This document shows positions 1 through 12,345 of a DNA stretch of 64,000 bases, one piece after another. Every line of letters starts with the position of its first letter. The first letter of the stretch is position 1. The DNA comes from Patiria pectinifera (taxonomy: Eukaryota > Echinodermata > Asteroidea > Valvatida > Asterinidae), in NCBI GenBank assembly GCA_029964075.1, contig CM057147.1, positions 20,915,513-20,979,512 of the forward strand, given 5' to 3'. The notes under the pieces are model-generated. The model saw only the letters and a program-made list of their open reading frames with translations, did not search any database and was not told the origin of the DNA. Position numbers and translations under genes: made by a program.

Positions 1-2753
1 AATGAACTGCAATGCCCGATTTCATCTGCTGGCATCATTAATTTCTGTATAGTGGTAATGCGTTTGTCGAATGACACATTAATTTAGGGGAACCTGACCT
101 GGGAGGGCAATAGCAACAGAGCTGACCCATTCAATTAGTTAATGAGTAAATTAACGTTCTGATTCAACTCCCACCGTGTGCCATATTAGCTTCATTCCCT
201 CGTGCTAATTGGGGCTATTGTTTATTACCTGAAAAAATATTCCAATACACGCTGACTCACTGATGTCTTTCATTTATCTTTGACTATTTGAAGACAGCAA
301 TTCGTCCCTGTGATTAACACTCGCGCACCATAAGAATACAATTGTGACAACCTAATGTTGAGTCAGAAAATACGAGTCGATGGATGTCGGGAAAATGCAG
401 AATCGAATGGAGATTATAGTGTTACGAATTTTACTCTTTCACAACAAAACGTCCCACCAAAAATTTACGTGATAAATCGATTTGGCATCATATCAAACTT
501 GCAAGCACCAGAACATATACTGAGAATTGTTTTTGTACAGAAATTGCAAAGATAACAGAGAGAGAGTAAAGCCTTCATTCGGCTGAGCGGAACAAAGAAA
601 GGGCAGGAATATTTACGGTTGTATAAGTAAATTCAAACAGATACATCTGTTCTCGGACTGTTTCGAAGCGGTGTGCATTATACTCTTTTAACACGATAGC
701 CAAATACAAAACTGTTCTTGAAAATACCGTTATTGGAAAGGGGTGTACATTTGACACAGCGGTCGAAGACAAATTTGCATTTAGGGCCTATAAGCATAAC
801 ACTAACCAACAATTTGCAATTATCAGCAGGACCCTGTGTTGGTGTGTTTAATTAAAGCAACATTATGGCTCTCCCCCGTGACTTACGGCCGGTGAGCAGG
901 CCGCCCTTTGATTTGTTAATTTCCGTAGCCGGGGCCAATCATGTTGATATTACCCGTGTTTATTAAAAACAGCGAATTGCTGCTAAACTTGCGGGAGACT
1001 CGCCCAGGCATGCAGGCGCGCTGTGGCGTTGACAGACTGCAAGAACCTATAGTTGGTTTGATGTCAACTTTACCCTCTGTCAGTACATACACTGAGTATT
1101 AAAGGAGGGTCCCAAAAGGGGACAGAACTCGGTTTCAGTGTTGTAGTCATCACTGAGTTCATCGCTAGTTCGGTCACAGGTAAATCACAAGTCCCTTCAC
1201 AAAATATAGTCACAAGTAAACAGGGCATGGACAATAACAAAGGGGTGCTTTTGACACGGCTCATTTGAATGGCTTGTGACTTGACTTGAAATTACTAGTC
1301 TTGTTAGGACTAATTGTGATGACTCGACCACAACACCGATCTGTTTTATTCAAATGTGCGTGTCAATTATCATTTAGAGCGGCTTTGTCCGTGCAGTGGG
1401 GATGATGTCTTACTCATTTGCGAAGGTCGTCTGATGCTGCAGTCATTAACGTTGGTCAAAATCCAATTCGGATATCATGGTGTCTGTGTTCTTGGGCAGG
1501 TGTCTGTTTTCACAAGAGCTCTTAACCATTTTAAACCGTATGATCCACTGCACTGATATTTGTAAAAAAAAAAATTTAAATAGAAATCTGATCACGTGTT
1601 TGATAGGCTTTGTTGTATCTGGGTCATCAGAAATATGAGCCTTGACTTATCCTTCTTGTTTATGGCACAGCAAACATTATACATTATTCATCACTAGAAC
1701 TTTTTTTGACCAATGAGAACTCTTTTCGTATGATCAACCAATTGGTGATCTATTCTCAGTTTGAAAATGTATGAACTAAATCTGTAAAGGCCTACGTAGG
1801 CCTATTCGGTAAGTGTGTGAAACTACATTGATTTTAACTCTTGTTGAACACCATCACTCAAATTTTCCCTCAGCACATTTGAAGTTGTCCTTCGCGCTGG
1901 AAACGTTAACCGTAGCATCAGTAGCCTCACGTATTGGTTTTATTTTATTTTATTTCATCACCCAAAACTGTACCCAAAACACATCACCCAAAACTGTACG
2001 AATCTGTAACATCGTGTCTTATTATTGTGATCACAGCCAACTATCTATGACTATGGTAACCGGTTCCTGCATCCGGTTAGTGCTTTTGCTCGGCTTCTGT
2101 TTGATCCAGATACTTTGTCTTCAGAATTGAAATTCTTCCTCAGGTTGTTGCCCTTTGACAAGTAATTAAAATGTCATGAAATCACCCCCAAAAGATAATT
2201 GTGACTTGATAAATCAATTTTCTTTCAAGAATGTTGGTCCGTGAAAAATGTGGTTGTAAAATAGTTTCCTATCACGTCCTCATATTCCAAGCGAGCCGGC
2301 ATTAGTTGTGTCCGGGGCGGGTATAACCGGATACCCGATTCCCAAATAACCGTAATCGCACAGCATTAGCCCAATTTGAAGTTATAGTCGGTCGTGCAGT
2401 TGAAACTCTGAACTCCGACCGGAATGAAAACTGGATATCAAAACATCGGTGTTTGAAATCTGTCAGATTCAACACATGCATCAGGGAGAAACATTTACTT
2501 GGAGATGTGTCAAGACAAAGCACTGCGAAAGGGTCATAGATCGGCAACAAAAACCTACTCCGAGGGCGAAGGGCGCCATAAAATTATAACAAACGATTTT
2601 AAGACGTGTTCGAATTTTGAAAATGTGCTGCGCTACCCAAGTACTAATAGGCGGATTTTGAGAGACACTTTTCCGTCAGTGAGCATATCATAATTACTGA
2701 GACAATATGTTTGAAGGTATCTCTGTCTGATATGGATGCCTGATACTGGGCAA
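1..2753. other. AT-rich intergenic or intronic DNA, no gene recognised
   Basis: Only short ORFs with no recognisable domain occur here. A run of A residues lies near 1563 and a short internal duplication (CACCCAAAACTGTAC) near 1958-2000. If the SLC6 exon at 4.2 kb belongs to an intact gene, this stretch would lie inside its first intron, because that gene runs leftwards. No downstream SLC6 exon could be identified here. Confidence 0.5.
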
Positions 2754-3280
2754 TTATAGCGTCACCATAGTGGCCGTTTTAGCCAATTTTCGGCTAACTT
2801 TGACAGATTTTTTGCTAAAAACGAGTTTGACTGAAAATTTGACAGAATGGATTTTTTTAGCAGATTTCTGGCAGAATTCTGCAAAAAAAAAGGTTATTTG
2901 ACAAAAACAGCAAATTTGCACCCAAAAAATGGTACATTCATTTACAAAAGCTTTAATCTTTTCAAGCAAACCCTTGCAAAATGGGACAGGTTGTCTGGTC
3001 TAGATGCTGAGGTTCACTGGGAACCGTATTTCGTCGAGTGATGCAACCGCGTTTTGCCTGAAATTTATGCAATTCCATATTATCTTTATGTGGCTATAGG
3101 TTGTTTATAATGTAATTTGAACATTAATTAAGGCAATATTACAACATCTGTCTGTGATTTATAGTGTATTTCGAGTAATTCTGGGGAATTTGGCAGATTT
3201 TTGATAAATCTGACAGATTTTTGAAGTGCATTTAGCAGAATTTAGTCATGACCTTACGGTCACCCTGAGCGTCACGGACA
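2754..3280. repeat. Possible non-autonomous transposon with iterated GACAGATTTTTG motif
   Basis: Both halves carry repeated variants of GACAGATTTTTG / GGCAGAATT. The segment is bracketed by GCGTCA at both edges (about 2759 and 3269), which could be a target-site duplication, and its edges are weakly related as inverted repeats (GGCCACTATGG-like against GGTCACCCTGA). The terminal match is poor, so the boundaries are uncertain. Confidence 0.3.
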
Positions 3281-4171
3281 TTTAATCAGACTGGTCAGAC
3301 ACATATTGTTTTCACTTTAGGAGTTCCGAGGTGAATAAAACTGAACATTTTTTTTTAATCTTTATATTCATCCACCGTCTTGTCTGTTCAAGGAGATAGC
3401 ACACTGGGAGTTTGTGTCATTTCTCTGAATCATAATCAGATATTATGGTTAATTGGCTCTGTCACGGACTTTACATTTTCTTCCATTAACACTGGAATTG
3501 CCCTACTTTGTTAAAAGGGAAAGTCTGGTAACCGATCGAGTGAATTATATTTTGCTGATTACAGCTATAGGTTAGACTGGTACTTACCATGTGTTATTTA
3601 ATGATGTTTATCATTGACAAAGTTAGAGGTTAATTTACTTTTTATCTCTACTCTGTCAAAACAGTAACGTACCGTTGTCAAAGTGCTTACAGTAAAGCGG
3701 AAGATTCGAATACATAAAAAAAAAATAAGCTAGCTTGTATTGCACCGAACTAGAACGCCCACAAACACATGCAACAGTTGATGAACATTGCACTAGGCAG
3801 CAATCGATAGTATGGTAATAAGCATATGGGTGAGTATAGATATGCGCAGGCAGGCTCTGGATATTATCCGGGTCAATAATATTGACCCTTACCGAGGGCA
3901 GTTTTGACCCAACAGGAGTCTAAGTGACCCCAAGTGGTTAAATTCATTTGCTGGGCTATTTTGGGAACGAGAGGGAAATAAATGTTCCATGAGTGTAACC
4001 AAAAAATGTTACATGAAAGTTAATGAGAACATTCGATTTTAATCAAATAGAATGTAAACAAACACAGACCACACACACACAAAAATCATTACTCCAGAGA
4101 GGTACACATGTAAGGACCCAGGGGGGTTACCGGAGGGGTGAGGGAATTAATAAATAATTGGGTGCTCCTAC
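3281..4171. other. Non-coding stretch downstream of the SLC6 exon
   Basis: There is no coding signal. A small dyad (GGGTCAATAATATTGACCC) sits near 3870-3888. The stretch would be intronic to the leftward SLC6 gene. Confidence 0.4.
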
Positions 4172-4346
4172 CTCCCCCGTTTTTGTAGCACATGTAGGGG
4201 AATCGCCAGACGTTGGCCAGATCTACGCAGAAGCCGATGATGGAAAGGAGAAAGTCCGCCTTGCCGCCCCAGGTCGGGCGGGCGCCGCCGTGCCGTCTCC
4301 CCGGAGCTAGCTCGCCGCCTTCCACGCTCACTTTCAATAACTTGCC
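4172..4346 (-). CDS. SLC6-family Na+/Cl- neurotransmitter transporter, single N-terminal exon
   Basis: The minus strand encodes a peptide whose core [17 protein letters not shown] runs into [19 protein letters not shown]. This is the hallmark of TM1 of SLC6 transporters (dopamine, noradrenaline, serotonin, GABA and glycine carriers): a W-x-x-K-x-DFLLS entry, the unwound TM1 sodium/substrate site around the Asp of [11 protein letters not shown], and the NGGG turn. Asp in VDLAN is the residue that contacts the amine in monoamine transporters, so a monoamine-type carrier is favoured. The exon ends G|GTAGGA (donor at 4171-4170), a split after NGGG that is usual in the family. The upstream side has a pyrimidine-rich tract and an AG near 4347, so the 5' edge is approximate. 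No ATG is in frame nearby, so the start codon is probably in an upstream exon. The remaining exons are not visible, and the gene would continue leftwards beyond the window. Confidence 0.85.
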
Positions 4347-5937
4347 CTGCGCTGCTACTGTTTTGCCCCCGCGATCATCGCGAAGATGGCACGGAAGTAC
4401 GAAAAAGAAAACGAACAGAAAAAGAACGAGGTCCTTAAAAAAAGATTATATTCTTGGAGTTGTTGATGTGGGTGATTGCAGTGTCAAAGATTTCTCTTAG
4501 AAGTAGCAAACATTTTTTGGAGAAAGACACGATACCCACTTTTAGAACAATCATCTTATAAAAACATTGTGCAAGAAATTCAATTCCTCCAATCTATATG
4601 AAGATGAAGGTCCTTTTACAAAACTTTCAATCAGTCCGATCACCGACAAGGCAATCAATGAAACACTACAATCGCAAAACAAAAACTTATATAAAATTTG
4701 ATTTCGAAAAGTTAACAATATCAGAAAAGTTTGGAAGCACCTTGGTAAAACATTTCATATTTTATCAAACAATAAACCAAACACATAGCAAAAGTAAAAA
4801 CACAAAAACAAGTATTGACAAAGCTTTCTGGAAATATTCAATAACAAGTTCAAATCTGCACAGCTGACATATTCTGACCACGATATCAAATTGCTCTGCC
4901 ATTCCTTGACCGAAGAGTTGCGTTTCAAGCGTAAGACTAATATCCTTTGACTATTTTGCACAACAGAACACTGACCGACACACAACTTCCATTGTCCTCG
5001 TGCCAATTCCAAAACATCAAGAAAATGAAGCAGAAAATTTGACAAGACTAATCTGTTTGCACAACCATACAACTGGACTCTGGCCACGCACTGACCACTG
5101 GAAATTCGACCCATTCCTTATAAAAATGGGGGTAGAAACAAAACAACGAATTGATTTTTCGGGTCAGGGAAAAGTCACCTTGTTGTTTTTGGGACAGGAA
5201 ATAATCGGCGGCCCTTACCGCAAGGTTCTGCTTATAATACGAGCCTTAAGAAATCTTGGATAAGCTTTATGCATAATAATCATCCCAGAATGCAGAAACA
5301 TTATCAGCCTCGCCGCTATCACAAGAGTTTCACATTTCCCTCTCCATATTGTTCCCCCCCCCCCCCCCCCAAAAAGGGCTTGATAATAGCCCCGCCTGTG
5401 GTGAAACGACTTCAGGCCTGTATTGATCTGTTTGTCGAGATTTTCATTCAACCGTTTCGTCGTGAGATGCGGACTTATTTCAAGACACAAACTTGGTACC
5501 ATCCCCGGCTTGTAGTTATCTTCACGGGGCTCTTTTCTCGATGGAAATTGAAAGCTGTCCACAGTTGCAAGGTCAAGTTTGTTTACTTTTGCGAGGATGT
5601 CATAAGGTTATTGCTATAGGAATGAGAATCGTTCGGAAAGGCTCGCAGCTTCCGTGATAAGCTCCAACCGCGACAGTTTAAATACTGTCATTGGCGTCGA
5701 TCACCAAACTTCAAAGATGACATGTGGGTTTTTTTCATTGCCTTTAAGTTAGGGATATTCTCGTAACAGGTGGCAAAACTAGGATTAATTTGAAGGGAGC
5801 AAAAGTGGGGGCCTCATTTTTCCGGGTCGGTCAGATGGGCTTTTAAAAAAAATCCAGTTTTGCCTTTCCTAAATTCTGAGCGGGTGAGGACATGATTAAG
5901 GGGAGGAGGAGGTGTAGACCTCATAGAGGAATCTACC
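4347..5937. other. Intergenic or upstream DNA, no gene recognised
   Basis: Only shadow ORFs are present. A homopolymer C run lies at about 5353-5370. Around 4380-4430 the minus strand is pyrimidine-rich, consistent with a 3' splice-site tract for the SLC6 exon. Confidence 0.4.
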
Positions 5938-6080
5938 CGATGTTCCCCAATACCGATGTTCCCCACTACCGATGTTCCCCCAAATCCCTAGGATTAGGGT
6001 TAGGGTTAGGGTTAAGGTTAGGGTTATATAGGGACTTCGGGGAACATCGGTATTGGGAACATCGGTATTGGGGAATATAG
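5938..6080. repeat. Palindromic element with interstitial telomeric repeats (copy 1)
   Basis: The left arm repeats GATGTTCCCCAATACC-like units, followed by CCCCCAAATCCCTAGGAT. The centre holds five TTAGGG-type units, one of them degenerate (TTAAGG). The right arm is the inverse (GGGGAACATCGGTATTG, repeated). The whole would fold into a hairpin with telomeric DNA near the loop. Related copies are at 37438-37563 and, in reverse orientation, at 59700-59912. Confidence 0.85.
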
Positions 6081-8754
6081 GCCGGATCCAGTGTCCCTAT
6101 GCATTGCTCCTTTAGTTACGCCACTGTTCATTGCTAAGCGATCGTAACTGATTATTAGGTGAGGAGCTTCCCTGAAGCCTTACCAATATAAGAAGTAATC
6201 CAGCTGTATCCTCACAGGACATTGTGTCAACCAAAATTCACGTTTACCTCGATTTCAGAAAGGCATGGAATTATTCAGGAGACGGGTTGAAATCGCGGCT
6301 TCGTCTATACAGTTTAGGGTCCAGGAGCTTTGAAGCGCCCGGCTCTGTGAAGTGGACTAAATTGGTTCATGTTCTGCTTCAAGATCATCAAATATAATAA
6401 TGTGAGGACACATTTAGGGTATTTCTGTAGGAGTTGGGCCTTATACAGGGTTCTTAATTATTAAGAAGCATATGGAGCCGAAGCCGAAACGAAGTCGAGG
6501 TTTGAACCTCAATAAGATAATACTGCACGATCATTTTCATAGGGCTATGCATGCTTGATAAAAACATTGTATTTCACCCAGCTGTTGAACTAATATTAAA
6601 CTTCTGGGAAACGCCTCAGGTAAAAAGTACAAAAACCCTCAGTCCTGTAGGTAGAGCAGGTAAAGCGATTATCCAAACAGTTGTTCGGATTTGCGGCATT
6701 ATAGCTGTACCGTAACAGATTCAGCGGGTGACGGTAAAGACCGGGGATCGAGGTAGGGACATTGCCAATATGAAGGGGTTTAATTTTGTTTTCACAAGGT
6801 CTGCAACTTCTGCAGACCGATAGCATGATTGTATGGGAGTTGGACTTAAAATGATCGAACCACTTCCATTCATTGTGTTACAGTTATGGATTATTCCAAA
6901 CCAACCATGCAGAGCGGCAGGCCGGAGTAACCCACATAGGTCGCCAATTATTTAATGATTGTAGCTTTCAGATTGTTTCTACCTGTTCAAAATTACTTTT
7001 AAAAAGAAAGAAATGAAGTGAAACAGTTTATAAATATTTACTCAAAAAGCCAAATAAAGAGACTGTAAAAAGAAGGTAGGGACCACACATTGAAAATACC
7101 ACGCTTAGTTTAAAAGCCAAAGATCATTACAGGGCCTCCATTCAATTCCATTTCCAGATTCTGTGAGCAAGTTAAATTTGCAGGTCCACAATTCCCATAC
7201 CCTTTTTTCATTTAAAACGATCTAAGGCGTTCACCGGAGGGATGTAGGGCACGCCCCCTCCCATAACTTTGAGAACAAAACCTTTCGATTAATTTGATTC
7301 AATAATCAGCGGCTTAACTATACATGGGACACGGGGGCACGTGCCCCCCGCTCCCCCAACTCCTCAGCGGAGGACCGCCCGGGTGGTCTGCCCCACCCCG
7401 CCCTTTAATATCTTCAATTGCGCAAAACAATGTATCAGGTGCCTTCAGTGCCCCCCCCCCCCTTTGAAAAATCGGTGCACCCCCAGATACCCCCCCCCCC
7501 CAGAAGTGTGAAAACCCATTGGGTTCCCACTCAAGAAAATGAGTCCCCCGAGTGTCCCCTGCACCAGACCCGTGTATGCTCCCGGCCGGACACACACACC
7601 AGGCATTAAATAGAGGTTGCCTATGCCGACTTTTCGTTTGGTGACATGTCAAACATCAACACTCGGAATTTGATAATCCTTGCCCTGAGAAATTATCATC
7701 GTGGATGCTGACAAGCAAGCAGACACGTAGGCCTACTGACTGTTTCCCACACTAAAACAGAGTTGTATTGCTTACCGTTAGAATTCATGTTGATGCCGTA
7801 AAACCTGGGGTTGTCGTTAGTAGTGGCACTGTCCGTCCGCATGTCGGTTCCTTTTGGACCCTTGGCACTCCGTTTTCGAAAAGACAAAATAAAAAAAGAC
7901 CAGGAAAAAAACTCGGTGCAGTTCAAACTCTGGGTTTTATTATGCCGAAGTGAGCTGCATCTCTGGTCGATTAAAGCGACGATTCACAAATAATACTTCG
8001 AGTAGAAATCGAGAGGTATAGGAAGAATACGCGATCGCACTGGAGCTTGGAAATCGCGAGCAGACGCAACAGGTTGTGTGAGCGCCTGACGGAGCTCTGG
8101 CGAACTAGGCTAATAATGGCTCTCCGCTGCCCAGCGCCTGTTGCTACTCTGTGTATGCCCGACCTGGCTACCCTGTACGGCGACTCCAGCACCCCCTCTG
8201 GTCCATCAGCACGATATCAACAAGTGGGCATGGGTATACCCCCCGCAGCGAGCAATACGCAGAGAAGTAAGATACAAGCCAACGCTTTGCCATATAGGAC
8301 GATGGCGATACAACCGGCATCCAATCACGGCCTTCTCTGTCTCTCTAATTAAAAAAAAATAAAAGAATCCAGCAGGAACCGGCTATGCAAATGTTGCGGC
8401 GGGAGTTTCCGTTCGGGAATGGCCCAGGGTTTGATTGAGAAACATTGATCGTGTCGTTGTGTGACGCAATATGCACTGAGAGACTCTTACATGTCTTTTC
8501 TTATCTTTATGAAAAGGAAGACATTTGGCGCACTGAATTAAGATGATGGGAAGAAACAACGGGAGTAAGATAGGAATAACTTCAAATCTAAATATTCACG
8601 AGAGGAAATAATCAATCCTATAATCAATCCTGTGCAATTAATTTTAATTGTTTGGGGGCGGTACAGGTATAGGACTTGTCAATCGACGTGGGTTCATCTT
8701 TTTCCGAACTATAATGTTTGAAACATTTTCCCGGACATTGTGAGAGCAAATGTT
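6081..8754. other. Intergenic DNA with G/C-homopolymer-rich repeat remnants
   Basis: No gene is recognised. The segment 7230-7610 has several runs of 10 or more C residues and looks like the remnant of a hAT-like element of the type seen elsewhere in this window, but no clean ends could be assigned. The region 7970-8330 is GC-richer with several CpGs; a 101-codon ORF at 8047-8352 shows no known domain. Confidence 0.4.
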
Positions 8755-8825
8755 ACGTGCAGGACTCGAATCCCGGGATCTCAAACTTACGTTCTCAGGT
8801 GTCTTACCTACGTGACTACTTAGGA
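8755..8825 (-). repeat. tRNA-like SINE head, minus strand
   Basis: Read on the minus strand, this stretch has a box-A-like start (TAGTCACGTAGGTAAGACAC) and a box B (GGGATTCGAGTCC) about 40 bases later, the layout of a tRNA internal promoter. The downstream SINE body is not obvious, so it may be a truncated SINE or a tRNA-derived fragment. A functional tRNA is unlikely because a clean acceptor stem is not seen. Confidence 0.45.
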
Positions 8826-11540
8826 TATTCAGTCGGCTAAATGGGGGAAATTTGATCTTGGTTTCTTCGTTAACGCATTTTCATGTGGCTACCTTGGCCA
8901 TCATTTTAATGTTGTACTGTCGTCGTAAATGTTGTGATTTCGTCGCCACTCCGAACTCTCCCCATCCTGAATCACCACCCGTCACTATTTTCACCATTCA
9001 TTCAGCACAATCTGGTGTCAGTCTTCGTCAGTACTCACCACTCACCATCGCCCAAGTCGTTAACCCTCTCCCTCCCCCTCCCTCCCTCCCCCAAGTACAA
9101 TTTCCTCAATCAAGGGCTTATACGAAGGAGGATGGATTAGGATGAATAACTAACCCAAGCCCCTCTCTGTCCTACAAATGTTTATTATCTACATAATGAG
9201 AGAGCAATCCCGACTTTCTTGATCCGCCCCTGTTCCCTGTTCCTACCCGCCAAACCCCTTTCTATAATCACCACTCGTAACACCACGCTGACTTCACCAT
9301 CATCACCGCCATCCTCTTAGTGATATTGTGTGATCATTTCTGCCCCGAATACTTTTCGTCATTTACAGTAACACAAACAAGGCCATACTTGTCGCTGCCC
9401 CCTCAAGACTTCATCCCTCTCTTATCATACGTCCACGTCACAAATTCATCATCCGCATCATATATAATAACCATCATTTCAAATGACAGCAATAACCATA
9501 CCTTACATTAATTATCTATGGGCAGTGTCCATCCAAGCTTCATAAGGCATCATCTTCCCCTTATCTCGGAAACTAGGAGTTAGGGGCTACTTATAAGCTC
9601 TTTTTTCCTCTCTCTCCTTCTTCTCTCTTTGGGACGAGCCCGCCTGGGGCTAGCAGGTGGCAGCACATTGGTCACATGGACGCCACTCTGCCCTGGAAAC
9701 GCGATCCCGCCAATGGTCGATGAAAGCCAAGACCGTGAAACCTCGCTGGGCATCGCCGGATCGAAGCTTCCGAGATCCCCCTGAAAACACGGAGAAGGCG
9801 GTCTGGCGCTGCTCATGTCTGCGTCGAGATTCAGCGTACGTCAGCAGTATATGCCCAGCTCCTATTCTCAGTTTGTATTTGAGCTGAGTTACAAAAAAAA
9901 ATAATCCCTCTCTTATCATGGCGTTTTTGAGGAATGTTGTTAGGGCAATGAATACAACAAATGAAGTGGAACATTGTTTGCGAGTTGGCTTGGGACAATG
10001 TGAATTCTAAAATCTGCAAAAGCTTCGGTATTTTTCAGCCAAAATATTTATCAGTTACTATATTGATAGAAATGTGTTATTTCTAAAGTTTGTTTTATCT
10101 TTATTGCAAGTAGGGCCTTCAAAATCTTCTTTTTGGATGCTTAAATCTTTAAAAAAAATTATACACATGTGGGATTTTAGGCGATAATAGTTACAATTGT
10201 TTTCAATCATATTGCTATTTGTTTACAGTGAGTCTCTTTCAGTATCGTAATTCAGCAATAAAGTGGTGTGTATAAAAACCAGAACCTCGTCATTTTTCTA
10301 TAAATCATATTATGACAATGCAGAATACTTTGATTTTTTGTTTACGTATCTTTCCTATCCTCCCCCCCCCCAGTTGTACCTTATCGTCATTTTTGAGACT
10401 TATTCGATCTTGTGTTGAACATCTATTTTCCCTTTAATCAGTACTTGTTTTCAGGAAAATATGCTCTGTATTATTCCACTTTATAAATATATATAATAAA
10501 TATATATCTCGTATAATAAATAAGTAGTTTGTAAAAACTCATCAGAAATGTACAGTCATTTGCATTTTGCCAGGGCAAGGCCTTTATTACGTAAACAATT
10601 TGGTTCTAATGAATTTATTAGGCCTAATTAGCCATTAGTTGATTTATATTCAGGTGCGTAGAAAAACGGAACGTATCCATCAACCGCACACTAGGTTCAG
10701 TAACCTTTCTTTAATAGTAAATGAAAAAAAAACTCTGATTGGCATGCATTCTGGTTTGACTGAAAACACAATGCTTCCAGTTAATCTCATGAGCTACGAC
10801 GTCATTACTGGAGGATGGAAGGACGCAAATCGCAATGTGAAATGGTGATAAAACGTACAGTATCAGTAAAACACTTGTGCATAAACGCTCAATTGTTCTC
10901 TGGGATTGTGGTAGCAAAACAAACAAGTCAAAAGTCAGCATCATTGTCATAACTGCACGTCAAAAGTGCACATAAGCGCTTTTATTATGTACATCTATAT
11001 GTAGACAAGTTGCAATCTTGGTGTGTACAGTCTTAGTGTGCCGTGGTGTCAAACCCGCATCGTTTCGAACTTTTAACCTATAAACAATGTCACAATTTTT
11101 CATCGTACTTTTACCGCGGAACAAATTTACGCCGTTGAATTTACGTCAGTTACTGCCATCATGACAAAGAACCACCGTCAAGAAATCCTAGCCACGGGCT
11201 TGATGTTAAGACTGTTTTTGTTGTGTGCAATGTTTTTTCTTGTATTACGATTTAAGCCTATATAAATGCAAAGAGTTCAGAGAAACCTCCAGGGTTTTGG
11301 TTAACAAGGATTATTCAGGTTATTGGGTGGCCAGAAATGTCCCACCGACATGGGTCATTTGCAAAGCGTCTTGCCTTAGGTATAGCTTGGGGAATAACTT
11401 GACGGAAATACCTCCTTCATCGTCGGGTTCTGTCCTGACCACGCCCATTTAGCAAACTCAGAAGCCAGATTTATACTCTTAGAGGGTGCCTCTGCATTAC
11501 TTGGCTCCGTCTCCCCTTTAGACATGTGCATAGTGAAAGC
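8826..11540. other. Intergenic DNA with a G-poor pyrimidine-rich tract and a small GC-rich island
   Basis: From about 8940 to 9500 the plus strand is strongly G-poor and C/T-rich (for example the CCCTCC run near 9066-9090). About 9620-9850 is a GC-rich island with open frames on both strands; on the minus strand a pyrimidine-rich acceptor-like site (CGTGTTTTCAG) leads into an open frame with no recognised domain. From 10000 to 11540 the DNA is AT-rich with no gene seen. Confidence 0.35.
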
Positions 11541-11859
11541 CAGGGGCGGCGGAACTGGGGGCAGGGGGCACTTGCCCCCCAGATTTACCCCAGTGCCCCT
11601 ATTGTGGACAGAAATGTGCCCCCTCGAGCATAAATGTGCCCCCTCGAAATGAAGACAAAACTAGCCCTAACATTTCGGATAATTGTTTTCAATAATTATT
11701 TCCCCTCCCCCTCCTCCCCCCCCCCCTACTATTTGATTTTACGGAGGCCAAGTGGCCTGTGAAACGAACATGTGGACATTTCAGTACGGTTTTGCCCAAA
11801 AAATATTAAGCAAGTGCCCCTTTTTGGTGATGCCCCCCCCCCCCCTTCGCCGCTGCTGA
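11541..11859. mobile_element. hAT-like non-autonomous element with GGCGGCG-type inverted ends
   Basis: The element begins CAGGGGCGGCGGAACTGGGG and ends CCCTTCGCCGCTGCTG, which are imperfect inverted repeats. The interior is rich in GTGCCCCCT motifs and C homopolymers. Related elements with clear 8-bp target duplications occur at 28202, 43622 and 49235. The flanks here (GTGAAAGC and GATGAAAGC) are suggestive only. Confidence 0.55.
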
Positions 11860-12159
11860 TGAAAGCAGTTGTAGCAACTTCCCACAGGCATGCGTGTTTA
11901 CTGCCGGCCGGAGCCGAATACTTTTGACACAGTCATCAATGTGGGGGAACGATAGTTGCTAAATGACGAAATTAAGAACGAATTGGAAAAGGACGCAGGT
12001 AATGTTTTTACGGTTGTTCCACTGTTCTGGTACATTTTCTGCAGCTTTTCATGTAAGAGAAAAGTCTGTCACGAGCCAATGTGGCCCATCAGGCCGGAGT
12101 TTATTATTATCAATTCCCCGGTTTCAGTAGCAATAAATGACTTAATATTTCTATTCCCC

Positions 12160-12345
12160 CGGATAGGATGATAGTCCATCACAGGTTACTCCCCTGCTAA
12201 TACTAGTACCCAATTATACTCCTGGGTGGAGAGAGGTAGGTGGGGTGAAGTGGCTTGCCCAAGGACATTATGACCAGCAGCTGGATTGGAACCCCTGACC
12301 CTCTGATGAGTCACGAACCCTAAGCACTAGGCAAGGATGTAGTCA
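12160..12345 (-). repeat. tRNA-derived SINE, minus strand
   Basis: Read on the minus strand it has a box B (GGGGTTCCAATCC), followed by a central block complementary to TCCTGGGTGGAGAGAGG and AGTGGCTTGCCCAAGG. The same block (GGCAAGGCACTTTACC to CACCCAGGTG to GGGTACC) recurs in the SINE at 47505 and, degraded, in that at 48795. Such a conserved SINE body is widespread in marine invertebrates. Confidence 0.7.

Noticed and set aside
4213-4500. 95-codon plus-strand ORF over the SLC6 exon
   Set aside because: Antisense to the clear SLC6 coding exon.
5892-6080. True chromosome end
   Set aside because: Only about five TTAGGG units inside a palindrome, with normal DNA on both sides.
8755-8825. Functional tRNA gene on minus
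   Set aside because: Box A and B are visible but no convincing acceptor stem or anticodon arm; treated as SINE-like.
9650-9850. Possible minus-strand exon in a GC-rich island with an acceptor-like site
   Set aside because: No recognisable domain, no matching donor confirmed and all frames similarly open; kept only as an interval note.
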